From Ga0074130 sp035492055 (lineage in GTDB: Bacteria; Pseudomonadota; Gammaproteobacteria; Burkholderiales; Rhodocyclaceae): a stretch of DNA of 64,000 nt. Made by a program: the position numbers and the translations under genes. The notes below the pieces were generated by a model, which saw nothing but the letters and a program-made list of their open reading frames with translations, was not told the origin of the DNA and ran no database searches. Location of the stretch: positions 21,922 through 85,921 of the forward strand of contig DATJJR010000008.1 in the NCBI GenBank assembly GCA_035492055.1. The letters are read 5' to 3'. Positions 1 through 8,225 of this stretch are shown here, piece by piece (position 1 is the stretch's first letter; every line of letters begins with the position of its first letter).

Positions 1-83
1 CCTGGGGTGGCAAGGTCGTGTCCATTCCCTTCCTGCACGATCGCTCGACCACTGCATTGCTCAAAAAAATCCGTTCGCTCTAG
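1..83 (+). CDS. rfaE2: C-terminal end of RfaE2, heptose 1-phosphate nucleotidyltransferase (partial)
   Basis: An open frame enters from the left edge and stops with TAG at 81-83. Its 26 visible residues begin WGGKVVSIPF and continue with HDRSTTALLKKIRSL. This matches, from memory, the C-terminal tail of the cytidylyltransferase-fold enzyme that activates D-glycero-beta-D-manno-heptose 1-phosphate for LPS inner-core synthesis. The STTALLKKI ending is characteristic of the RfaE2/HldE C-terminal domain. The start and the nucleotide-binding motif lie outside the window, so I cannot tell a stand-alone RfaE2 from a bifunctional HldE; stand-alone is usual in betaproteobacteria. Confidence 0.7.
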   Translation, partial: WGGKVVSIPFLHDRSTTALLKKIRSL

Positions 84-120
84 CAGAGTCGCCTTGCGCT
101 TTGGCACGGGAAAACCATCG

Positions 121-148
121 CTCCCTCCTCCCCCGGAGGAAAAGGGAG
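121..148 (-). terminator. Hairpin between rfaE2 and the TAXI gene
   Basis: CTCCCT-CCTCC / GGAGG-(AAA)-AGGGAG forms an imperfect stem just past both convergent stop codons (83 and 156). There is no clear T-run on either side, so it is only a weak intrinsic terminator candidate. Confidence 0.35.
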
Positions 149-155
149 GAGCGCA

Positions 156-1496
156 TTATTCCTTCGTCTTTGACATCACCGCCTGCCTCACCATCATCAC
201 GTGACTGCGCAGTGTGTAGAGCATGTCTGAAAACGCGAGTGGCGTCGGTAGTCGATTAATGCGTACTTCAATCGCATCCAGCCGCTCCAGCCATTCCAGA
301 CGTGTGTGTGCCGCCGGATCGCGCTCCATTTCAGCTTCGAAGAATTTCAATTCGCCGTATCGCTTGAAAATACGCGAACGGATGCGCCACGCATACATGG
401 CCGGAACAACCTTGAATACCGGCAATAACACCGCAATCAGCGGGATCAGCATGACCAGCGTTCGGTCAATCAAGGTTGCCAGCCAGAACGGCAAATAGCG
501 TTGCAGGAAGGGGCGGCCTGATTTGTAATAGCGCGCAGCTTCATCCGCCAACGGATAGTCGCCGGGGTCGGCGTTGGGAAATTGCTTGGGCTTCTCAAAA
601 ATACCAGCATCGGCGTGCGCCTTGCTCATCGCCTGCAGTAGCAGATCCATCAACGCCGGATGCAGGTCTTCGCGGACAGCCAGTGTGGCAGTAACGGCAA
701 CGAGATCAATGTCGCGATCAGGATAATGCTTCACCATGTCGACGCTGCCTGTCGGTAATACGAGATGAGCCAGATAAGGAAAATGGCGCGTATAGGCCTC
801 TGCTTCCGACATATCCATCAGACGCACACCGTCGGTATAGAACAACTGCCAAACCGCTGCCGATGTCGGTGAACCAACGATCAAGGCCGCATCAAGACGG
901 CCATCGCGCAGGCGGGCTGCAAGTTCGACGCCGCTTTGCGGCAACAAACGGCTATTGGCCTCATTCACACCGTTGGCATGCAGAAGCTCCAGCGCAACAT
1001 GCCGCGTACCACTGCCATCCGGACCGATGGCAATCCGCTTGCCACGTAAATCGGTCAAGCGTGTCAGCAGTGGATGGCCCTTCTCCGCGCGATAGAACAC
1101 CCACAATGGTTCGTAGTAAAGGCTTCCCAACGAGACAATACCTTCGTCCTTGCCTGACACCGGGCTACCGCTTTGAATGAAGGCCGCATCGGCATCGCCG
1201 CTGCGCAGGCGCTCAAGATTCTGGATGGCGCCAGCAGAAGGCTGCACGACAAGGTCAATGCCGTAGCGCGCCAGCCTGTCCTTGTAACGCAGGGCGAACC
1301 CGTCGTAGGTACTGCCTGGAGCGCCGCCGGAAATCGTCATGTGATCAGGTGGCGCGGGCTTGATGAATTGTGCGGCGACGTAGAAACCAAGCACGATGAT
1401 GATCAGCGCCGGCCCGATGATCGTAACAATGTCGCGCAAGGAATACTGGCGCAAGCGCAGCTTGGTGAGGATTTTTTGTTTGTCCGGCGTCGGCAT
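156..1496 (-). CDS. TAXI-family TRAP transporter solute-binding protein with membrane anchors
   Basis: 446 residues. After a short cytoplasmic N-terminus there is one membrane segment (about 27-46), then a periplasmic binding domain starting at MTISGGAPGSTYDGFA. That domain has the TAXI-type signature in which a cluster is bound by the sequence around SAGAIQNLERLRSGDADAAF. The C-terminal third carries further hydrophobic helices (about 345-375) followed by a charged helical tail. Classical TAXI receptors are soluble; this longer double-anchored form is known as an annotated variant in betaproteobacteria, but its substrate is unknown. No TRAP membrane subunit (DctM/DctQ or fused) lies nearby, so it is an orphan here. 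The ATG at 1496 is the natural start. Confidence 0.75.
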   Translation of the reverse strand: MPTPDKQKILTKLRLRQYSLRDIVTIIGPALIIIVLGFYVAAQFIKPAPPDHMTISGGAPGSTYDGFALRYKDRLARYGIDLVVQPSAGAIQNLERLRSGDADAAFIQSGSPVSGKDEGIVSLGSLYYEPLWVFYRAEKGHPLLTRLTDLRGKRIAIGPDGSGTRHVALELLHANGVNEANSRLLPQSGVELAARLRDGRLDAALIVGSPTSAAVWQLFYTDGVRLMDMSEAEAYTRHFPYLAHLVLPTGSVDMVKHYPDRDIDLVAVTATLAVREDLHPALMDLLLQAMSKAHADAGIFEKPKQFPNADPGDYPLADEAARYYKSGRPFLQRYLPFWLATLIDRTLVMLIPLIAVLLPVFKVVPAMYAWRIRSRIFKRYGELKFFEAEMERDPAAHTRLEWLERLDAIEVRINRLPTPLAFSDMLYTLRSHVMMVRQAVMSKTKE

Positions 1497-1575
1497 GACG
1501 TGCTCTCATCGTTCACATGGAATGACAACAGTCTAACCAAGTTCAATGAAGTCTCCATGAGGGCATGCACCAATG

Positions 1576-1602
1576 AAAAACGGCGCTCCGAAGAGCGCCG
1601 TT
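1576..1602 (-). terminator. Rho-independent terminator of frc
   Basis: AACGGCGCTC (1579-1588) pairs with GAGCGCCGTT (1593-1602). Read on the minus strand the loop is TTCG and the stem is followed by a T-run, 25 bases past the frc stop codon. Confidence 0.85.
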
Positions 1603-1627
1603 TCTTTGCCTTACGCTAAAGCGTCGA

Positions 1628-2884
1628 TTAGACAGCCTTGGCTTCATGCAGGGACTTGATCTGGTCGGCCGAGTAACCGAGCTCCTTGAGGATAGCATCG
1701 GTGTGCTCGCCCAGCAGCGGGGAAGCAGTGATTTCCGGCTTCATGTCCGAGAACTTGATCGGCGAACCGACGGTCAGGTACTTTTCACCGCGGTCAGCAT
1801 GCTCAACTTCAACAATCGAACCGGATTCGCGCAGCGACTTGTCGTTGGCGATTTCCTTCATGGTCAGAACCGGTGCGCACGGGATGTCGAACTTGCGGAG
1901 GATATCCACAGCTTCGAACTTGGTCTTGTCGGCCAGCCACGATTCGATGAAGGCGAAGATGTCGAAGATCTTGTCCTGACGAGCACGCGGGGTGTTGTAG
2001 GCCGGATCTTCGATCCATTCCGGCTTGCCAATAGCGCGGCAGATCGGTTCCCAAGCATGGCCTTGAATGGTGAAATAGATGTAGGCGTTCGGGTCGGTTT
2101 CCCAGCCCTTGCACTTCAGCACCCAACCCGGTTGGCCGCCGCCGCCGGCGTTACCGCCACGCGGCACGACGTCGGAGAACTTGCCGTGCGGGTACTGGGG
2201 GTACTCTTCCAAGTAGCCCAGCTTGTCCAGACGTTGCTGGTCGCGCAGCTTGACGCGGCACAGGTTCAGCACGGCGTCTTGCATCGAGCAGGCAACCTTC
2301 TGGCCCTTGCCGGTCTTTTGACGGCCCATCAGGGCGGTCAGGATGCCGATGGCGAGGTGCATACCGGTGTTGGAGTCGCCCAGAGCAGCTGCGGAAACGG
2401 TCGGAGGACCATCCCAGAAACCGGTGGTGGAAGCAGCGCCGCCAGCACATTGAGCCACGTTTTCGTAGACCTTCAGGTCTTCGTAGTGGTGGCCGTCGGA
2501 GAAGCCCTTCACGGAGGCCAGAATCATGCCTGGGTTCAGTTCCTGAATACGTTCCCAGGTGAAGCCCATGCGATCCAGCGCGCCCGGTGCAAAGTTTTCG
2601 ACCATCACGTCGGATTCCTTGATCAGCTTTTCCAGGACTTCCTTACCTTGTTGGGTCTTGGTGTCCAGGGTGATGGAGCGCTTGTTGCTGTTCAGCATCG
2701 TGAAGTACAGCGCGTCCTTGTCGGCGATGTCGCGCAGTTGCGAACGGGTCACGTCGCCAGCGCCGGGGCGCTCGACCTTGATCACGTCGGCGCCGAACCA
2801 AGCCAGCAGTTGAGTACATGCGGGGCCGGCTTGCACGTGCGTGAAGTCGATGATCTTGATGCCATCAAGCGGTTTGTTGCTCAT
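1628..2884 (-). CDS. frc: Formyl-CoA:oxalate CoA-transferase
   Basis: 418 residues, class III CoA-transferase. It moves CoA from formyl-CoA to oxalate, giving oxalyl-CoA for decarboxylation by Oxc. It begins PLDGIKIIDFTHVQAGPACT as in the O. formigenes enzyme, has the catalytic Asp170 in AALGDSN, and the flexible glycine loop GGGGQPGW (247-254). The first 430 or so aligned residues run colinear with my memory of the O. formigenes protein, except for a gap of about 16 residues between EYPQ and VPRGGNAGGGG. I chose the ATG at 2884, preceded by AAGGAC, over an in-frame codon at 2905, because it matches the family start. Lys and Leu are almost all AAG and CTG in the 5' part, as in highly expressed genes. 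oxc is not in the window. Confidence 0.93.
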   Translation of the reverse strand: MSNKPLDGIKIIDFTHVQAGPACTQLLAWFGADVIKVERPGAGDVTRSQLRDIADKDALYFTMLNSNKRSITLDTKTQQGKEVLEKLIKESDVMVENFAPGALDRMGFTWERIQELNPGMILASVKGFSDGHHYEDLKVYENVAQCAGGAASTTGFWDGPPTVSAAALGDSNTGMHLAIGILTALMGRQKTGKGQKVACSMQDAVLNLCRVKLRDQQRLDKLGYLEEYPQYPHGKFSDVVPRGGNAGGGGQPGWVLKCKGWETDPNAYIYFTIQGHAWEPICRAIGKPEWIEDPAYNTPRARQDKIFDIFAFIESWLADKTKFEAVDILRKFDIPCAPVLTMKEIANDKSLRESGSIVEVEHADRGEKYLTVGSPIKFSDMKPEITASPLLGEHTDAILKELGYSADQIKSLHEAKAV

Positions 2885-3058
2885 GATCGGTATGTCCTTA
2901 ATCAATCGTAATTAACTTGGTTCCTGAAGGGATACTCCCGGGGGACTTTTCAGGAAGTGAAATCCACCTCGTGTTCCTCAGGTGGCTGGTGCGGGTTTGA
3001 GCCCTTCCATCCTTTTAGGTTCCGGCTCCCGCACGACAGGCCGAGGCGGAGACTTTCT
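2885..3058 (-). promoter_or_regulatory. Long structured 5' leader of frc, candidate cis-regulatory RNA
   Basis: About 165 bases separate the predicted -10 box from the frc start. On the transcript strand the leader can form a GTGCGGG/CCCGCAC helix enclosing an AGCC/GGCT helix, then a CCACCT/AGGTGG hairpin, then a TTCCTGAA/TTCAGGAA hairpin, before the AAGGAC ribosome site. I see no convincing open frame in it. I could not match it to a riboswitch class I know. Confidence 0.5.
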
Positions 3059-3087
3059 ATACTAGTGGCAGGCCGCCCAGCCGTCAA
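3059..3087 (-). promoter_or_regulatory. Sigma-70-type promoter of frc
   Basis: On the minus strand, TTGACG (3087-3082), a 17-base spacer, and TAGTAT (3064-3059). The -35 box is close to consensus and the spacing is ideal. It lies directly after the terminator of the upstream operon, so frc is probably its own transcription unit. Confidence 0.65.
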
Positions 3088-3114
3088 GCATCCCCAAAAC
3101 AGCCTGACTGAGCA

Positions 3115-3140
3115 CAAAACCGCCTTTTGGGCAGGTTTTG
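3115..3140. repeat. Inverted repeat CAAAACC/GGTTTTG between operon terminator and frc promoter
   Basis: CAAAACC (3115-3121) and GGTTTTG (3134-3140) flank an inner GCC/GGC pair. It could be a second terminator hairpin or a protein site 28 bases upstream of the frc -35 box. The sequence does not decide between these. Confidence 0.45.
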
Positions 3141-3149
3141 CGCCTGAAT

Positions 3150-3181
3150 AAAAAGGCCATTGCCAATGGGTAAGCAATGGC
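3150..3181 (-). terminator. Terminator of the aminotransferase-to-aldolase operon
   Basis: GCCATTGC (3156-3163) pairs with GCAATGGC (3174-3181). On the minus strand the stem is followed by a CTTTTT run at 3155-3150. It lies 43 bases past the aldolase stop codon. Confidence 0.8.
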
Positions 3182-3223
3182 AACACGCGGAGGGGAGCCG
3201 CGTGAAGGAAACATGAACGAGAC

Positions 3224-4384
3224 CTAGCGGCTCAGCCCGCTTGCCTCGATATCCCAAAGGCATTCGACAACACCGCCACGGCAGCCGATAAAACGCCGAT
3301 AGAGATTGACGGTTGGGTCACAATGGCTGGGAACCAAAAGAACACGGGTGTCGAGCACCGGCAAGGCGTCAGGACCGGACTCAATAACGCAATGCTCGTC
3401 GTTGACACGGCGCACCATCAAATTCGCCGATGTGCCTGATTGAGAGATAACAATGGGCAGGCCTGAGTCGACGGCAATGCCTTTCAGGCCGACATCCGTG
3501 ACAATTTGATCAGGTGCCGCAGCGCTCATTACCGTGCTCACGACAAACAGGCTGTGTGCAGGCGCGTTATTCCCCTGCCATTCGAGACGTCCGTAATGTC
3601 CATCATTGAAAACATAGGAACCGGGCTGGATTTCCGAATAGACGCCGGTTTCCACATCGAACTCGGCCGTGCCCGTACCGCCGCCCGTGACGACCGGGCA
3701 ATCGAAGCCGTATGTTTTCAGGCAACGCAGATAGCGCGCCACAGTCTCGGCCGAACGCAAGGCCGCTTCGCGGCGCTCTGTCCAAGCCTCAATGTGCTGG
3801 GCAGTGCCATTGAAAGCTTGCACTCCGGAAAAACACAAGACGTCACTGTATTTACCGATGCAATCCAGCAGATCAAGCAACGCCACCTCGCTGCGCACAC
3901 CACAGCGTCGCTGTCCGGCATCAATTTCAACCAATACATCCATTGCCACATTCGCGGCGCGGGCGGCAAGGCCCAGGGCATGCACCTGCAACGAACTGTC
4001 CACACAGACTGTCAGCTTGACGCGCCGCGCAAGGTCGACGGCCATCGCCACCTTCTTTTCGCCGACAAATTCGTTGCTGATCAAAATGTCGGTAATCCCT
4101 GCCGCTGCAAAAGGATAGGCTTCGGAAAGCTTCTGGCAGCAAATGCCGGCCGCGCCTGCGTCAAGCTGGGCTCGCGCAATAGCGACCGATTTGTGCGCCT
4201 TCGCATGTGGCCGCAGTGCAATGCCATGCTTGCCTGCCAATGTTGCCATACGCTCGATGTTGGCTTCAAAGGCATCGAGATCCAGTAACAGCGCCGGCGT
4301 ATCGATCTGCGACAGCATGTCGCCAACGGCCGCTTCAGGCTCAAGCACGAACGCTGCGTGCGGCATTGCGTGTCTGCCGTTCAT
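3224..4384 (-). CDS. DSD1-family PLP aldolase (3-hydroxyaspartate / D-threonine aldolase, BhcC-like)
   Basis: 386 residues: alanine-racemase-like N-terminal barrel and D-serine-dehydratase-like C-terminal domain. Lys62 in RPHAKAHK is the expected PLP lysine, and His354/Asp356 in SHCDPTVNLY match the divalent-metal site of D-threonine aldolases. The length and the motifs GICCQKLSEA, VTGGGTGT and AVDSGLP resemble beta-hydroxyaspartate aldolase, which joins glycine and glyoxylate, as much as D-threonine aldolase. The start at 4384 overlaps the upstream stop as ATGA, showing translational coupling; longer in-frame extensions run into the neighbour's coding sequence. Substrate cannot be fixed from sequence. 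Glyoxylate/glycine chemistry is likely because the operon also encodes a glyoxylate-type aminotransferase. Confidence 0.82.
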   Translation of the reverse strand: MNGRHAMPHAAFVLEPEAAVGDMLSQIDTPALLLDLDAFEANIERMATLAGKHGIALRPHAKAHKSVAIARAQLDAGAAGICCQKLSEAYPFAAAGITDILISNEFVGEKKVAMAVDLARRVKLTVCVDSSLQVHALGLAARAANVAMDVLVEIDAGQRRCGVRSEVALLDLLDCIGKYSDVLCFSGVQAFNGTAQHIEAWTERREAALRSAETVARYLRCLKTYGFDCPVVTGGGTGTAEFDVETGVYSEIQPGSYVFNDGHYGRLEWQGNNAPAHSLFVVSTVMSAAAPDQIVTDVGLKGIAVDSGLPIVISQSGTSANLMVRRVNDEHCVIESGPDALPVLDTRVLLVPSHCDPTVNLYRRFIGCRGGVVECLWDIEASGLSR

Positions 4385-7300
4385 TTCTTCAGTGCGGCAG
4401 CAAGCACACGCGCCACATGCATTGCTTCGGCATTCGTGCCATCGTGAATCTGATGGCGACAGCTGGTGCCGTCGGCAACGACCAGCGTATCGGCCTTGCG
4501 ATTGCGTACCGCCGGCAGCAAGACGAGCTCGGCCATACTCAAGGAAGCCGTGTAATGTTCGGCTTCGTAACCGAAACTCCCGGCCATGCCGCAACACGAG
4601 GCTTCTACGGGCGAAACCTTGAGGTCGGGAATCCAGCCCAGCACCTGTTGTACCGGGGTGAACGCGTCCATCGCTTTTTGATGGCAATGGCCGTGGACTA
4701 AAGCCTCCGCCTGATCCAGCTTTTGCAAGGACAGATTCAGACGGCCCGCAGCCTGTTCACGCACAAGAAACTCTTCGAAAAGGTAGGCGTTGTCGGCCAG
4801 CTTTCTGGCCTCGCGACCCCAGCCGTAGTCAAGGAACTCATCACGAAAAGACAGCAGGCAAGATGGCTCAAGCCCAACGATGGGGACACCGCGCTCGACA
4901 TAAGGCATCAAACCGTCCAACAAGCGACGCGCCTCCTGTTTCGCCTCGTCAACCAAGCCTGCCGACAAAAAGGTACGGCCACAACACAGCGGACGCTCAG
5001 AACCAGAGCTATTGAAATGCACGCGATATCCCGCAGCGCGGAGAACTTCGGCAGCGGCGACGGCATTCTCGGGCTCCATGTAATTGTTAAAAGAATCGAT
5101 GAAGAGCAAGACCTCTTTGCCACCACGCAATGCACGCGGTGCGCTTTGCAGGAAAGGTCTTGCAAAGCGTGGTAGCGAACGTTGTGGCGCGAAACCGATC
5201 AAGCGCTTCAATAGTGGCGATACAACGGGCAGGCGATCCACAATGTTGAGCACGCCACGCAATCGACTCGCCAGCGGCGCATAGCGCGGCATATAGGCAA
5301 TCAAGCGCTCGCGCAGCGTCGTGCCGTGCTTCTGCGCCCACGCATGGCGCGCTTCGATCTTGAGTTTCGCCATGTCCACGCCGGTCGGGCAATCACGCTT
5401 GCAACCTTTGCACGACACACACAAGTCCAGTGTGTCCCTCACTTCCACACTCGCAATCCCGTCATTACCGAGCTGCCCCGAGAGTGCCAAACGCAGTGTG
5501 TTGGCCCGTCCACGCGTCAGATGGATTTCGTCTTTGGTAATGCGGTAACTCGGACACATCGTGCCAGCGTCAAACTTGCGGCAATGGCCATTGTTGTTGC
5601 ACATCTCCACCGCCGCGGCGAGGCCGTTGGTCGGATCGACGCCGGTACCGGGCGCCGTCTCCTCGCCGGTCAGCGGATCGCGGCGCACATCCCACTCCGA
5701 CCAGTCGAGTGCTGTTGCTAGCGGCTTGATTGCATAGCCCGGCTTGAAACGAAAATTGCTACGGTCGTCCATCTTCGGTGGACGCACGATCTTGTCGGGA
5801 TTGAAACGATTGTCCGGATCGATCAGTTGCTTGATCTCGGTGAACGCCTTGTTGATGTTCGGGCCGTATTGCCATGCCACCCATTCGCCACGGCACAGGC
5901 CATCGCCGTGCTCGCCCGAAAACGCACCCTTGTATTTACGTACCAGTTCTGCCGCCGCTTCGCCGATGCCGCGCATCTTGGCTGCGCCATCGTTACGCAT
6001 GTCGAGAATTGGCCGCACATGGAGCGTACCAACACTGGCGTGCGCGTACCAGGTGCCTTCGGTGCCGTGCTTGTGAAACACCTCGGTAAGCTGTGCGGTG
6101 TACTCGGCCAAATGTTCAAGCGGGACCGCACAATCCTCGACGAAAGACACCGGTTTGCCATTGCCTTTCATGCTCATCATGATGTTGAGGCCGGCCTTGC
6201 GTACGTCCCATAGCGCTTTCTGCGCGCGCTCTTCGGACATGTGCACGACGCTCTGTGCCAACCCAAGATCGCTCATCAATTCGTCGAGTTGTTGCAGCGA
6301 TGCCAGCAATGCGTCGCGGTCGGCGCCGGAAAACTCGACCAGCAAGATGGCGTCCGGTGCGCCGATCAGGGCCTTGTCGATCACCGGCCGGAATGCCGGA
6401 TTGTTGCGCGACAGGGTAATCATCGTGCTGTCGACCAACTCCACTGCCGTCGGCTTCAGTTTGACGATGTGCTGCGTCATGTCCATCGCCTGATAAAACG
6501 TTGGGAAATTCACGACGCCCAGTACGCGATGCGCCGGCAATGGCGAAAGCTTCAACGTGATTTGCCGACTATAGGCCAGCGTGCCTTCGGAGCCCACGAG
6601 AAGATGCGCAAGATTGGCTACGCCGTCATCCGTGTAAGCCAGTGGATTCTGGCAGTCGAAGAGATCAATGTTATAGCCGGCGACGCGGCGCAACACCTTT
6701 GGCACACGCTCGCGAATCTCGACTTGTTCGCGTAATGCAATGGCACGCACGCCATCGAGAATTCCTGTCATGCGTGGCACTGACGGTAGTCGATGCAGCG
6801 ACTCGAAACGCCCCTGCGTGCCGTCGGCCAGCACCGCATCGATGCCGAGCACGTTGTGCACCATGTTGCCGTAGGCAATTGAACGCGAGCCGCACGAGTT
6901 GTTACCCGTCATGCCGCCGATGGTGCACTGCGCGCCGGTGGAAACATCGACCGGGAACCACAATCCGTAAGGTTTCAGCCATGCATTGAGATGATCAAGC
7001 ACCATGCCCGGCTCGACCGTGACAGTACGGTGCTCCGGATCAAAGTCGACAACGTTGTTGAGCCACTTGCTGTTGTCGATGACCAGTGCTTCGCCGACAG
7101 TCTGCCCGCACTGACTGGTACCGCCACCGCGTGCCAGCACCGGCGCATGATGCTGCCGGGCGATATCGAGCGCCAGCAATACGTCTGACTGGTCGCGCGG
7201 AACGACCACGCCAATTGGCATGATTTGATAGATCGAGGCATCCGTCGCATAGCGGCCGCGCCCCGCAGCATCGGCGATCACATCGCCGCGCAACTCTGCC

Positions 7301-7392
7301 TGCAATGTACGCATGAGCGGCGAGGACGCAATCGTTGCCTTGCGAATGAGATGAACCGGCTTCGGAGCAGTTTGCGCGAATGTCTTCGTCAT
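4381..7392 (-). CDS. FAD-linked oxidase fused to Fe-S and cysteine-rich domains (D-2-hydroxyacid dehydrogenase type)
   Basis: 1003 residues. The N-terminal half is a PCMH-type FAD domain (ARGGGTSQCGQTV, then TGAQCTIGGMTGNNSCG), followed by the FAD-oxidase C-terminal domain. The second half has cysteine clusters for Fe-S binding (MCNNNGHC and LCVSCKGCKRDCP near residue 655) and two cysteine-rich CCG segments (PLCCGRTF and ASCCGMAG). This is the GlcD-GlpC-like fusion seen in YdiJ and D-lactate or D-2-hydroxyglutarate dehydrogenases, which pass electrons from a D-2-hydroxyacid to the respiratory chain. The substrate is unknown. The operon suggests a short hydroxy-acid that yields glyoxylate or a C4 oxoacid. 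No clear Shine-Dalgarno precedes the ATG at 7392. Confidence 0.85.
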   Translation of the reverse strand: MTKTFAQTAPKPVHLIRKATIASSPLMRTLQAELRGDVIADAAGRGRYATDASIYQIMPIGVVVPRDQSDVLLALDIARQHHAPVLARGGGTSQCGQTVGEALVIDNSKWLNNVVDFDPEHRTVTVEPGMVLDHLNAWLKPYGLWFPVDVSTGAQCTIGGMTGNNSCGSRSIAYGNMVHNVLGIDAVLADGTQGRFESLHRLPSVPRMTGILDGVRAIALREQVEIRERVPKVLRRVAGYNIDLFDCQNPLAYTDDGVANLAHLLVGSEGTLAYSRQITLKLSPLPAHRVLGVVNFPTFYQAMDMTQHIVKLKPTAVELVDSTMITLSRNNPAFRPVIDKALIGAPDAILLVEFSGADRDALLASLQQLDELMSDLGLAQSVVHMSEERAQKALWDVRKAGLNIMMSMKGNGKPVSFVEDCAVPLEHLAEYTAQLTEVFHKHGTEGTWYAHASVGTLHVRPILDMRNDGAAKMRGIGEAAAELVRKYKGAFSGEHGDGLCRGEWVAWQYGPNINKAFTEIKQLIDPDNRFNPDKIVRPPKMDDRSNFRFKPGYAIKPLATALDWSEWDVRRDPLTGEETAPGTGVDPTNGLAAAVEMCNNNGHCRKFDAGTMCPSYRITKDEIHLTRGRANTLRLALSGQLGNDGIASVEVRDTLDLCVSCKGCKRDCPTGVDMAKLKIEARHAWAQKHGTTLRERLIAYMPRYAPLASRLRGVLNIVDRLPVVSPLLKRLIGFAPQRSLPRFARPFLQSAPRALRGGKEVLLFIDSFNNYMEPENAVAAAEVLRAAGYRVHFNSSGSERPLCCGRTFLSAGLVDEAKQEARRLLDGLMPYVERGVPIVGLEPSCLLSFRDEFLDYGWGREARKLADNAYLFEEFLVREQAAGRLNLSLQKLDQAEALVHGHCHQKAMDAFTPVQQVLGWIPDLKVSPVEASCCGMAGSFGYEAEHYTASLSMAELVLLPAVRNRKADTLVVADGTSCRHQIHDGTNAEAMHVARVLAAALKK

Positions 7393-7439
7393 GATTGTCT
7401 GTCTGTTGCTGAACTTGACGCTGAAGGCAGTCCATTTGC

Positions 7440-8225
7440 TTAGACGAGCCTCAGCGATATCTCCGAAAATCCGTCAATGCGCCCGATTGCACGCCCGCTC
7501 CGCCGCGGGAAATGCATGCCGGTATATGTGCCGGTGGTAACTACCGTATCCGGCGTAATCGGAAAACCACGTGCGGCGCAATGGCGTACCAGCCAAGGCA
7601 ATAGACGGCGCGGATCACCGGCCGGATTGCGTGGTATGTCGGTGGAAATGTGATCCGCATCGAAATCGAACGCCAGGGTCGGCGATACAAAAGGGAAGTC
7701 CTGCCGATACGGCACAAACTCACCCACAATCAAGACACCGTGATTCTGCAGATCGGCCAGTTGCGCCAATGGAGGGACACTCGGCCACTCGATGTAACGG
7801 CTGCTCACCAGTTCGATCGCCGGTGCCATTGCCACGACTTCCGCAATGATTGAGGCATCGTTGTCTGGCAATGTTTCGGCCGTCATCGTGCGACCGAAAC
7901 GCACGGCAATTTCAAGCTCCAGTCCGGAATGGGCAAACGCCGATTGCGGCAGATTCACACCGCTTGGCAGCAGGCAACCTTGCGGTATCGGCGCGCAGCG
8001 AATCACGGGGTTGTCGGGCGATGGCGATCCCACTTTCCAGCCAAGCACATGCCCGCCGCGTTGCCGGACGATACAGTCCTGTACGGCATACGCTGCCTCA
8101 AGCGTTTCGGGAATCAGACCAGCCGGCAATTCACGGCATGCAACGCTTTTTTCGCTGCAGCCGGCCAGTCGGTCGGCGAGCGCTTCAGGTGAAAAAGCGG
8201 CAGGGTCAGGATGCGGTTGCGACAT
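7440..8225 (-). CDS. 2-keto-4-pentenoate hydratase / FAH-superfamily protein (MhpD-like)
   Basis: 261 residues from the ATG at 8225, which overlaps the tctA 3' end by 20 bases. The frame is open further upstream but only within tctA. LGWKVGSPSP, SGLELEIAVRFG and the C-terminal TTGTYTGMHFPRRSGRAIG fit the MhpD branch of fumarylacetoacetate-hydrolase-like enzymes: metal-dependent hydratases and decarboxylases of 2-oxo acids. ELEIAV carries the glutamates expected for metal binding in the family. The reaction here is unknown; such enzymes usually act on 2-hydroxy-dienoates, but nothing else in the operon makes one, so a related hydration or decarboxylation of another 2-oxo acid is possible. Confidence 0.75.
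   Translation of the reverse strand: MSQPHPDPAAFSPEALADRLAGCSEKSVACRELPAGLIPETLEAAYAVQDCIVRQRGGHVLGWKVGSPSPDNPVIRCAPIPQGCLLPSGVNLPQSAFAHSGLELEIAVRFGRTMTAETLPDNDASIIAEVVAMAPAIELVSSRYIEWPSVPPLAQLADLQNHGVLIVGEFVPYRQDFPFVSPTLAFDFDADHISTDIPRNPAGDPRRLLPWLVRHCAARGFPITPDTVVTTGTYTGMHFPRRSGRAIGRIDGFSEISLRLV

Noticed and set aside
1646..2911. 421-residue open frame antisense to frc
   Set aside because: It mirrors frc codon for codon. frc has strong family motifs and codon bias; the antisense frame has none, and long shadows are common opposite biased GC-rich genes.
2950..3186. 78-residue minus-strand frame across the frc promoter and leader
   Set aside because: Its start lies upstream of the promoter and inside the terminator of the previous operon; composition is not protein-like.
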